Assembly: GCA_938030585.1 (NCBI GenBank)
Contig: CALHIA010000018.1
Location: forward strand, 1 to 20,845
Direction of reading: 5' to 3'
DNA from: an uncultured Candidatus Saccharibacteria bacterium
GTDB lineage: Bacteria; Patescibacteriota; Saccharimonadia; Saccharimonadales; Saccharimonadaceae
Length of the DNA: 20,845 nucleotides
In this document: positions 8,370-14,696 of the stretch, piece by piece
Position numbering within the stretch: the stretch's first letter is position 1
Layout: each line of letters opens with the position of its first letter
Notes under the pieces: model-generated
Seen by the model: the letters and a program-made list of their open reading frames with translations, nothing else
Told to the model about the DNA's origin: nothing
Database searches by the model: none
Position numbers and translations under genes: made by a program

Positions 8370-8375
8370 ATTATA
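8370..8375 (-). promoter_or_regulatory. -10 box of the ABC-2 exporter operon
   Basis: A perfect TATAAT lies 8 nt before the ATG at 8361, in the 30-bp gap after the upstream LRR gene. The -35 would fall in that gene's stop region, where no good match is seen. It fits the leaderless pattern of other genes here. Confidence 0.5.
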
Positions 8376-8391
8376 TACTAGTTTGAAGTTT

Positions 8392-10146
8392 TTAGACTTT
8401 ACGGGTGAAGTAGCCTGGACGTCCATTAGTTGGGTCGTCGATGCGGAGCCAGGTTTTGTCGGCGGTCGATGGATCCGGGAGGAAGGAGCCATTTCCACCA
8501 CGAAGATTGGTACGCCCAGTAAATATATTGGTAAAATCTGTACCAGCGGAAGTATCGAAATCTTGCTTCACGTAAATTCTTTCGAGTTTATTTATGTATT
8601 CATTAGCAAACATTTTACTAAAATCGGTGACTTTAGACGTATTAAAATTAGACAAATCTAGTGTTCTAAGTTCTGCAGTATGATCAAACATACGTGACAT
8701 ATCCTTCACGTTGCTAGTATTAAAATTTGATAAATCAAGTTCTGTAATATTCGCCATTTCCGCAAACATCTTACTCATATCTTCAACTTTAGAAGTATCA
8801 AAATGAGACAAATCAAGACTTGTAGCTCCGGAGCCATAGAACATATATTGCATATGTTTAACTTTTTGTGTATTAAAATGATGAACATCAAGATTTTTTA
8901 ACTTATGTGTATTCTTAAACATATTACCCATAAACCAGACATTACTAGTATCAAAACTAGAAAGATTTAATTCCTCTATTCCCCAAGCTTCCATAAACAT
9001 CGCATTCATATAAATAACATTACGTGTATCAAAGTTGGAGAGATTAAGCTTTGGAGTAGAATTTTTATAAAACATCCTACCCATATTTGTAACATTACTG
9101 GTGTTAAATTTGGAAAAATCAATTTCCTTGGTTCCATAAAGGTTACTAAACATATCGTAAGTACTAGTAACTTTACTGGAATCAAATGGCGTTAAATCTA
9201 TTTTTTCATAATCTACAGAGGCGAACATAGATTTACAATCAGGATTAAGATAAATTTTTTCAGCTTCAGTATAATAGTAAAAAGTTTCTCTATCTTCATC
9301 TACCCAGCCTAAGAATGGATAATCGGAGGTTTCGTCCACTTCTAAATGCACTGCATTAACCCCCTCGGGTGGAGCCACAGAGCTACGCTCAAAGTGTTTA
9401 ATATCACGAGTGGGGGCTAATCTCCATACTATATTCCTAAAGTCCTCACCTTTTATAAGATTTACTTCGGTCGGATATTCATTAGTAACCGTGGAAAAAA
9501 TCACTTTGTTTTGATAGGTGCCAGTAGGAAGATTATTCCCTAGCTTGATGCCAATAGCAAAACATATATTATTGCCCAGCGTTTCATTTCCGCTACTAAT
9601 ACCATAATGAGTATCATGCACTGAGCCACTAGCTAAATCAAGTGGATCCCATTCTTCTGGCTCTCTTTCGGGATGCTCCATTTCGCAATCAAAACTACCA
9701 GCAAAAGTATTTTCCGCAAAATCGACTAAATGTTCAACCCCTACCCCGCTAGAAATCATATTAATAGTAGAAGTATTAGAAGAATCATGGATGTCGGTAA
9801 AGGCGGTTTTCTCCACATCAACATAAGTACCTGTACCAGTAGGGTTATTAGTTTTTACATTAAGATACATTGGCAAAGTTACGGCATGATTTGGTTTACT
9901 TAAAATATCACTACTATGGAGTTCGATATTTGAGTTAGACAACAAAGAAACCGACAGCGTAGGTGTCGGTTTCAAGGCATAAGATGATTGTACTTCAAAG
10001 AATAAATTGGATAATACCAGTGAAAAAATAAGTATCGTGATTTTGAAGAAAGTATCTTGGGAGAGAAAAAGTTTTTCAAAACTGTTAACGAGGAACGAAA
10101 GGACTCGAACCCCGGTGATACTTAATTTTTTCACACATGTAATCAT
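8392..10146 (-). CDS. Secreted BspA-type leucine-rich-repeat surface protein, paralogue of the gene at 4915-6459
   Basis: A 584-residue protein. A hydrophobic stretch at 34-49 forms a signal peptide with a likely cut after Ala57 (SSYA). Residues 58-225 form the CPR-type beta module (PTLSVS; LPTGTYQNKVIFS), here with an acidic insert around 153-170. A block YYYTEAEKIYLNPD (289-303) precedes eight LRR units of 25-26 residues (316-520). The C-terminal cap has LRGGNGS, PSTADKTWLR and GYFTRK, nearly identical to the paralogue, which argues for duplication. Repeats here have diverged much more than in the paralogue. The N-terminal extension before the signal (about 33 residues) is longer than usual and its codons 11-22 resemble a tRNA T-arm, so the start could be wrong; no better start codon is visible. 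The role is inferred as surface adhesion. Confidence 0.84.
   Translation of the reverse strand: MITCVKKLSITGVRVLSFLVNSFEKLFLSQDTFFKITILIFSLVLSNLFFEVQSSYALKPTPTLSVSLLSNSNIELHSSDILSKPNHAVTLPMYLNVKTNNPTGTGTYVDVEKTAFTDIHDSSNTSTINMISSGVGVEHLVDFAENTFAGSFDCEMEHPEREPEEWDPLDLASGSVHDTHYGISSGNETLGNNICFAIGIKLGNNLPTGTYQNKVIFSTVTNEYPTEVNLIKGEDFRNIVWRLAPTRDIKHFERSSVAPPEGVNAVHLEVDETSDYPFLGWVDEDRETFYYYTEAEKIYLNPDCKSMFASVDYEKIDLTPFDSSKVTSTYDMFSNLYGTKEIDFSKFNTSNVTNMGRMFYKNSTPKLNLSNFDTRNVIYMNAMFMEAWGIEELNLSSFDTSNVWFMGNMFKNTHKLKNLDVHHFNTQKVKHMQYMFYGSGATSLDLSHFDTSKVEDMSKMFAEMANITELDLSNFNTSNVKDMSRMFDHTAELRTLDLSNFNTSKVTDFSKMFANEYINKLERIYVKQDFDTSAGTDFTNIFTGRTNLRGGNGSFLPDPSTADKTWLRIDDPTNGRPGYFTRKV
8587..9201 (-). repeat. 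Eight in-frame LRR-coding repeats (75-78 bp)
   Basis: Units of 26, 25, 26, 26, 25, 26, 26 and 25 codons. They are more diverged at DNA level than those of the paralogue at 5113-5580. Confidence 0.85.
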
Positions 10147-10320
10147 AACATAAGTTTAATAGTTTATGCAATTGTTTTATTTACAACAACTGCATCTTCT
10201 ACTTTTTCTCTCCTTCTTTACCCTTAGTATAGCATAAACATTTTAAAAATACAGGTTAAATTCAGATTATAAAGTAATGGGGTTTGTGATTTTGAGAGTA
10301 TATTTTTAGAACTCAGCGCG
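10147..10320 (-). promoter_or_regulatory. Upstream region of the LRR gene: extended -10 promoter, purine-rich stretch and leader hairpin
   Basis: On the minus strand an extended -10 box TGC-TATACT lies at 10226-10234, which would give a leader of about 70-75 nt. The leader holds AAGGAG at about 10210-10215 with no start codon at proper spacing (the nearest frame is ATG-CAG-TTG-TTG-TAA, 14 nt later), and a 9-bp hairpin, GCAGTTGTT with AACAATTGC (10168-10176 and 10185-10193). A weaker TAAACT 6 nt before the ATG is a second, leaderless-type option. Nothing else is seen between 10240 and 10320. Confidence 0.45.
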
Positions 10321-10340
10321 ATCCTTGAAGCTAGTTGATT

Positions 10341-10368
10341 TTGCTTTTTCCCGAGTTAGTGATAGAAT
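10341..10368 (+). promoter_or_regulatory. Candidate tRNA promoter
   Basis: TTGCTT (10341-10346), 16 bp, TAGAAT (10363-10368). The expected start is a few nt before the tRNA at 10380. Confidence 0.5.
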
Positions 10369-10379
10369 AAAAAGAACTT

Positions 10380-10456
10380 GGCGCCATAGCTCAGCTGGAT
10401 AGAGCAGGAGACTTCTAAGCTCAAGGTCATAGGTTCGAACCCTATTGGCGCTACCA
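10380..10456 (+). tRNA. tRNA-Arg (anticodon TCT), CCA encoded
   Basis: A 77-nt cloverleaf. The acceptor stem GGCGCCA/TGGCGCT has six Watson-Crick pairs plus a G-U at the first position. The D stem GCTC/GAGC, loop AGCTGGATA, and T arm ATAGG-TTCGAAC-CCTAT are perfect. The anticodon loop is CTTCTAA with TCT at 10414-10416, reading AGA and possibly AGG. The discriminator is A and CCA is encoded at 10454-10456. The anticodon stem is odd: positions 27-43 (G-A) and 31-39 (A-G) cannot form Watson-Crick pairs, leaving three pairs in the middle. The 3' end overlaps the stop codon of the converging phosphoesterase gene (10451-10453). Confidence 0.93.
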
Positions 10457-11401
10457 ATTTTTATAAGTATGTTTGACGTACGGCTTGCGAGCGTACGTTT
10501 TTTTATCGGAAATTTCGAGATAGGTGAGATAAGTAGGATAAAAAACATTCAGCTTCTCGAGAAGACCGAGATGCGCATGAAAAGTAGTGACCGGACCGAC
10601 CACGATTAATTTGTCGTCATAAGTTTTCAAGGTATGACGACATGCACCAGAAAAAAGTTTCTTGGTGGGAGAAATAATTCCCTTTTGATTACGCCAAAAT
10701 TCGTCGAGTACTGGTGGAACGATGCCATTATGCATATGACCGGACAGGACGTAATCGAAAGGTTGCAAAAGAAATTCTACATCTGGGGTTTGGAGATGAG
10801 TCGGAGCATGGATCAGAGCGAATTTCAACTTATCGGCAGGTGGCTCGGGAAGCTGTTCTAGTATTTTCGTAAGATCTTCAAGCTGCGCCTCAGCATTTTC
10901 AGCAAAATTCACCCCATCTTCAGTGTAGTAAGATTTTTTCTGAGTGTAACCAAAACAATAAATATCGTCATCTTGATAAGTTTGATCGTCGAGCAAAACT
11001 AGCTTTGGCACCTGGCGAAGAGATTTAAGGAATTCCTTATCGTGTACAATATGCCAGCCTTTTTTATTTTCCGGAATGCGATAAAAATCGTGATTACCGA
11101 GGCTGACAATCATTTTGCGAACTGAAGAAATAGCCGTGAGATTCTGCAAAAAATTCAAGAAGCGCTGACGCTCCGACTCAGAATCTACGCATTCCAAAGT
11201 ATCAATTAAATCACCGGGAATAAAAATATAATCTGGGCGAGCAAGCTCAAATTGTTTGATAATGGCGCGGAGTTTAAGATTTTTGACCAGACGCGAAAAA
11301 TGAATATCGGAAATCACCGCGATTTTCAGAGACTTGGATTGCCCGGAAAAAAGCGGCGTTTTACGATAAAGTTTATAGGTAGTTTCTTGAAAAATTTTCA
11401 C
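10451..11401 (-). CDS. Calcineurin-like metallophosphoesterase
   Basis: A 316-residue protein with all five metal-binding blocks of the family in order: SDIHF (Asp32, His34), GDLID (Asp64), GNHD (Asn103, His104), HAPTH (His198) and GHMHNG (His222, His224). It is expected to bind two metal ions and hydrolyse a phosphoester. The exact substrate is unknown; in this fold UDP-diacylglucosamine, cyclic nucleotides or phosphoproteins are all possible. There is no signal peptide or membrane segment in the predicted protein. The start is GTG at 11401, 9 bp after the methyltransferase stop and without a Shine-Dalgarno; no upstream ATG is available in frame. It is the last gene of the murJ cluster. The final codons carry the antisense tRNA terminator, and the TAG stop lies in the tRNA 3' end. 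Confidence 0.88.
   Translation of the reverse strand: MKIFQETTYKLYRKTPLFSGQSKSLKIAVISDIHFSRLVKNLKLRAIIKQFELARPDYIFIPGDLIDTLECVDSESERQRFLNFLQNLTAISSVRKMIVSLGNHDFYRIPENKKGWHIVHDKEFLKSLRQVPKLVLLDDQTYQDDDIYCFGYTQKKSYYTEDGVNFAENAEAQLEDLTKILEQLPEPPADKLKFALIHAPTHLQTPDVEFLLQPFDYVLSGHMHNGIVPPVLDEFWRNQKGIISPTKKLFSGACRHTLKTYDDKLIVVGPVTTFHAHLGLLEKLNVFYPTYLTYLEISDKKTYARKPYVKHTYKNW
10476..10504 (+). terminator. Intrinsic terminator of the tRNA, inside the opposing gene
   Basis: A 7-bp stem ACGTACG/CGTACGT (10476-10482 with 10492-10498), loop of nine, then T7. It lies 20 nt after the tRNA and within the last codons of the phosphoesterase gene on the other strand. Confidence 0.82.
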
Positions 11402-11410
11402 TCGAAAGAA

Positions 11411-12265
11411 TTATTTAGTTTTAATCAAGCGGTAGTAAATACTTGGAGCAAAACGCACGGAAGCCAGCGGACCTTGAACGGCCTTTTCAAGCTTGATAAG
11501 AGCCTTAGTGCCGAAAATTTTCTTCATAGTGCGGCTTCGGAAATTCGAAACAGAGAGCACATCCATGATTTCAAAACCAGTTTTCTTAAAGAGGTCTTCG
11601 ACATAGGCTGGGTGGTAATTATAAAAACCATCCTTATCAATTTCCTTCAAGTGAGAAGGTTGCTTGTCGAAAGGATTAACCGAAGAACGCTTAAACCAGT
11701 AGCGGAACATCTTTGGAAGCGTACGCTTATTCGCGACTTCAATCACCGCAACACCTCCCGGCTCGAGGATACGATTAAGTTCACGAAGGACCTGTTCGAG
11801 ATTTTCGAAGTGATGAGTTGCACGAACCATGAGAAGAGCGGAAAATTCACCATCAGAAAATGGAGTCTTATAAATGTCACCTTGAACAGTATGAAGCTTG
11901 TCGCCAAATTCTTCCCTGGCCTGCTCGAGATTAAGTTTGGAATAATCAAACAAAGTGGCGCGCTTAGCACGTGGCAAATATTCGTTAGCGAGACGGCCAT
12001 AACCACCACAAATGTCGACAAAATTATCCATATTTTTCGGCAACAAACGACGAATCGCAGTGCGGTCCGCAAGATCTTCGTATTCACGACCAGAATCTTC
12101 CCAGAAAACTTTCTTATAATTATAGCCATTATAATCAGAAATGACCTTGTGATCAGACTTATTCTTGGTGTTGGCAGAATTTTTCGTAGAATTCGTATCC
12201 TTAGTGGATTTTACAGTTTTTGCAGTCTTTGCAGTCTTTGCAGTCTTGTTTGATGTCTTATTCAT
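11411..12265 (-). CDS. Class I SAM-dependent methyltransferase with a Lys/Thr-rich N-terminal tail
   Basis: A 284-residue protein. Motif I is VDICGGYGRL (83-92), the acidic SAM-binding residue is Asp107 (TLFDYS), the motif II/III region is QGDIYKTPFSDGEFS (128-142), followed by HHFENLEQVLREL and the GGVAVIEV strand. This is the Methyltransf_11 type, which includes ubiquinone/menaquinone, lipid and small-molecule methylases; the acceptor cannot be told. The first 40 residues are a disordered, basic, Lys/Thr/Asn-rich tail, partly coded by 9-bp repeats. It lies 20 bp after murJ and 9 bp before the phosphoesterase gene, so a cell-envelope lipid role is possible. It may also be transcribed from its own extended -10 box. 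Confidence 0.87.
   Translation of the reverse strand: MNKTSNKTAKTAKTAKTVKSTKDTNSTKNSANTKNKSDHKVISDYNGYNYKKVFWEDSGREYEDLADRTAIRRLLPKNMDNFVDICGGYGRLANEYLPRAKRATLFDYSKLNLEQAREEFGDKLHTVQGDIYKTPFSDGEFSALLMVRATHHFENLEQVLRELNRILEPGGVAVIEVANKRTLPKMFRYWFKRSSVNPFDKQPSHLKEIDKDGFYNYHPAYVEDLFKKTGFEIMDVLSVSNFRSRTMKKIFGTKALIKLEKAVQGPLASVRFAPSIYYRLIKTK
12212..12247 (-). repeat. 9-bp coding tandem repeat (four units)
   Basis: Three exact units AAGACTGCA (minus strand, 12221-12247) and one degenerate unit (12212-12220) code for Lys-Thr-Ala and Lys-Thr-Val in the methyltransferase tail. Copy-number change would keep the frame. Confidence 0.9.
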
Positions 12266-12272
12266 AGTTCCT

Positions 12273-12281
12273 ATTTTACCA
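12273..12281 (-). promoter_or_regulatory. Extended -10 box in front of the methyltransferase gene
   Basis: TGG-TAAAAT, then AGGAACT (7 nt), then ATG. The same TGGTAAAAT-N7-ATG layout precedes the HD gene at 14648. The AGGA could also act as a short Shine-Dalgarno for transcripts coming from murJ. Confidence 0.5.
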
Positions 12282-12285
12282 TTTA

Positions 12286-13989
12286 TTATTTATCTTGTTT
12301 CTGATTTTGAGCTGAATTTTCTGATTCACCTTCCAGCTCACTTGACTTCTCAGGTTTTGGCAACATTTTAACATTCTTAAAAATCAGACTACTCACTTTT
12401 TCAAAAATCGGCACGACTTCCGAAAGATTAAATAGAAAACTCGATATTAAATAAACCAGACCAGCAAAAACAGAAATTAAAATGAACTTCGGAATAGTGC
12501 TAATAATCGAATTATCAGTGGCGCGCAATGGGAAAAGTTTAGTCATAAAATAGGCAACAATAGCAGTGAAAAAACTAGCGATCATCATGCGGAAAATAGC
12601 CAACCAAAAAGTCTTATCGAGCAATTGAAATTTAGACCGAGTATTCAGAATGGTGAGGAGAATGATGATTTCAGCTAAAGCGCCGATGGATTGTGCCCAG
12701 CCCAGGCCATCTGGACCAAAACCGGTAATGGCAAAAATAACCGAAAGCGCCATAGTAAAACCAACGGCGAAAATACTAACAACAAACGGCGTCTTGGTAT
12801 CTTGCCTAGCGTAAAAACCACGGGAGGCGATATGAAAAATTGATTGAGCAAAAATCGCGACAACGAGTGAACCGAGCACGCTTGCGATTACCGGATTACC
12901 ACTATTTTTAATGAAGCTGACGATATAGCCACGTGCAAAAAAGGCAATTACGGAGACTGGTAAAGAAATCCAAATAATCATCCGGAGCGCATGGCGGAAG
13001 GTGCCGTTAAATTCGGAGGAATCTTCATTGACTTGCTCGGTGAGTTTCGGAAAGAAGGCCGTAGAAATGGCGACGCCGATAAGATTGACTGGCATTTGAT
13101 GAAGGCTATTGGCCTGCTGGAAGGCGCGCAGAGTACCGGTACCCATGCGAGAAGAAAGATTGGTAGCGAGAATGGAATAAACATAATCGATTCCCTGATC
13201 GAGTGAGCGAGCCGGAAGTAATTTCAAGACAGAACGAAAGCCGTGATTTTTCCAATATATTTTGAATTGATAATCAAAACCGAGACCGAAGAGACCGATG
13301 AGACTAATGAAGATCTGCAATAAGGCACCGAAGACCACACCGAGTGCCACACCCATGATGCCACCCTCGAAAATTTGTACACCGAAGAGATTGATACCAT
13401 TAGTAAAAACCGTAATACCGATGAGAATGCCAATGTTATAGAGAGCTGGCGCGAGCGAGTAAAAGACGAAACGCCCCACCGCCTGCTGAACAGAGTTAAG
13501 TACCGTGGCAATACTGAACAAAAATGGATTAATCGCGATGACGCGAGTCATATTGATGGCGAGAATAGTGCCAGACTCATCAAGGCCAGGACCGACGATG
13601 TAGCGAATCAGAGGATCCGCGAAAATCATAATAAAAATACTGGCAATAAAAGTCACTAACGCCATGAGATTGAGAGTGGAAGTGGAAAGCTCCCAGGCAG
13701 ATTTTTTATTACCAGAAGAAAGACGCTGATTAAAGACCGGAACGAAGCTGACGGCTAGAGCACCAGAAGTGAGGATGAAAAACATAAAATCTGGAATCGT
13801 GAAAGCAGCGGTATAGGCATCCACACCAGTCGGATAAGTGTCAAGATAATAAGAATTAAGCAAGCGGTCGCGGAAGATGCCGAGCAGTGCGGAAATCAGA
13901 GTGGAAACACTCAATAAAATAGCAGCGTATTTGATACTGAGTTTACTGTTCGCCATGGCGACGACGGAGCGAAATTGAATTTTTTTCAT
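12286..13989 (-). CDS. murJ: Lipid II flippase MurJ (MviN family)
   Basis: A 567-residue polytopic membrane protein with about 14 hydrophobic segments spread over residues 20-535. It flips the peptidoglycan precursor lipid II across the cytoplasmic membrane. Family marks: the SALLGIFRDRLL segment in helix 1 (Arg40), AAFTIPDFMFFILTSGALAVSFVPVF (60-86), and paired basic residues in the first half. The C-terminus has a soluble tail of about 35 residues rich in Glu, Ser and Gln. The ATG at 13989 is 9 nt after a TATAAT box, so the mRNA is nearly leaderless; an ATG 11 codons later (13956) would also leave helix 1 intact. It leads the murJ, methyltransferase and phosphoesterase cluster. Confidence 0.93.
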   Translation of the reverse strand: MKKIQFRSVVAMANSKLSIKYAAILLSVSTLISALLGIFRDRLLNSYYLDTYPTGVDAYTAAFTIPDFMFFILTSGALAVSFVPVFNQRLSSGNKKSAWELSTSTLNLMALVTFIASIFIMIFADPLIRYIVGPGLDESGTILAINMTRVIAINPFLFSIATVLNSVQQAVGRFVFYSLAPALYNIGILIGITVFTNGINLFGVQIFEGGIMGVALGVVFGALLQIFISLIGLFGLGFDYQFKIYWKNHGFRSVLKLLPARSLDQGIDYVYSILATNLSSRMGTGTLRAFQQANSLHQMPVNLIGVAISTAFFPKLTEQVNEDSSEFNGTFRHALRMIIWISLPVSVIAFFARGYIVSFIKNSGNPVIASVLGSLVVAIFAQSIFHIASRGFYARQDTKTPFVVSIFAVGFTMALSVIFAITGFGPDGLGWAQSIGALAEIIILLTILNTRSKFQLLDKTFWLAIFRMMIASFFTAIVAYFMTKLFPLRATDNSIISTIPKFILISVFAGLVYLISSFLFNLSEVVPIFEKVSSLIFKNVKMLPKPEKSSELEGESENSAQNQKQDK

Positions 13990-13998
13990 CTATAAATA

Positions 13999-14004
13999 AT
14001 TATA
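13999..14004 (-). promoter_or_regulatory. -10 box of murJ
   Basis: TATAAT 9 nt before the ATG at 13989. No clear -35 and no Shine-Dalgarno. Confidence 0.5.
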
Positions 14005-14035
14005 TCGTATTTATGCTAAAAATGACGAGCTAAGA

Positions 14036-14086
14036 TAAAAAATAGCACCGAGAGATGCTATTTTTTATTGCTAGACTCGGTGCTAT
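14036..14086 (-). terminator. Intrinsic terminator with two alternative stems
   Basis: On the minus strand ATAGCACCGAG (14076-14086) pairs perfectly with CTCGGTGCTAT (14042-14052), followed by a U run (14036-14041). A second, mutually exclusive stem uses the same 3' arm: AAAAAATAGCA/TGCTATTTTTT (14037-14047 with 14056-14066). It ends the HD gene transcript and lies before murJ. Confidence 0.85.
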
Positions 14087-14129
14087 AAACTTTTTTACAA
14101 CACTCTAATGGTAAATATTTGCGGCCTAT

Positions 14130-14648
14130 CTAGGCAGTATGGCGGTAGGACTTAGCGGTTTCGCGTTCAGCCATTTTATTGATGCGGCGATAGCGCTTAG
14201 AGAGACGTAGGCTGAAAAATTCCGTAACGGCACAGATTTTATCCGCGACTGTCACTACCCAAGCTTCACGAGATTTTGGCAAAACCTTCCCGAGTGGGAA
14301 CATGTGAGATTCAATAATATTTTCTTCCTTAGCATTAATGTCGAAGTCGCGCTTAGCGTTCGATGCGGCAATAATCGGATGAATGTAGGCGTGGCCTTTC
14401 GGCATATCACCGATATTGTGCCAATCATAAAGGAAATAATCGTGCAAAAGTGCACCCTTGACGAGAGATTTATAAGAAAATTTCATCGGGGAAAAACGGG
14501 CAATTTTCACGCTCATAATAGCGACGTGAACGGAATGATCATAGGTCGTAAAGCATCCATGCTGGAAAAAAGTGCGTTCGATTTGCATATTTTCCGACTC
14601 AAGAATTTTGCGACCATATCTATTAACTAGACGGTTTGTTTTACTCAT
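14130..14648 (-). CDS. HD-domain phosphohydrolase
   Basis: A 172-residue soluble protein covering one HD domain. Metal ligands visible: His38 in YDHSVH, the His69-Asp70 doublet in GALLHDYF, and Asp136 in VTVADKICAV. His90 (YIHP) and His115 (ESHMFPL) fit the extra histidines of two-metal HD hydrolases. Such proteins hydrolyse nucleotides, cyclic dinucleotides or other phosphate esters; the substrate cannot be assigned. The tail is very basic (residues 148-172). It is a single-gene unit with its own -10 box and a terminator. The 48-bp gap to the large surface-protein gene holds only the promoter. Confidence 0.85.
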   Translation of the reverse strand: MSKTNRLVNRYGRKILESENMQIERTFFQHGCFTTYDHSVHVAIMSVKIARFSPMKFSYKSLVKGALLHDYFLYDWHNIGDMPKGHAYIHPIIAASNAKRDFDINAKEENIIESHMFPLGKVLPKSREAWVVTVADKICAVTEFFSLRLSKRYRRINKMAERETAKSYRHTA

Positions 14649-14655
14649 TTAATTT

Positions 14656-14664
14656 ATTTTACCA
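14656..14664 (-). promoter_or_regulatory. Extended -10 box of the HD gene (leaderless type)
   Basis: TGG-TAAAAT with 7 nt to the ATG at 14648. No Shine-Dalgarno. Confidence 0.55.
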
Positions 14665-14696
14665 TAAATTGGATGATTTTGAAAGCGTTAAGCGAA

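Noticed and set aside
10306..10548. 80-residue minus-strand reading frame containing an RTYDLELRSLLLYPAELWR-like stretch
   Set aside because: This is the well-known false protein read from the antisense of a tRNA gene; the real feature is tRNA-Arg on the plus strand.
11252..12253. 333-residue plus-strand reading frame
   Set aside because: It is antisense to the methyltransferase and phosphoesterase genes, whose catalytic motifs are clear. Its Cys/Ser/Leu-rich end is only the antisense of the 9-bp repeats.
408..14648. Recoded TGA (as in Gracilibacteria and Absconditabacteria)
   Set aside because: TGA serves as the natural stop of ung and of the ABC-2 ATPase gene at family-typical lengths, and no gene needs TGA read as glycine.
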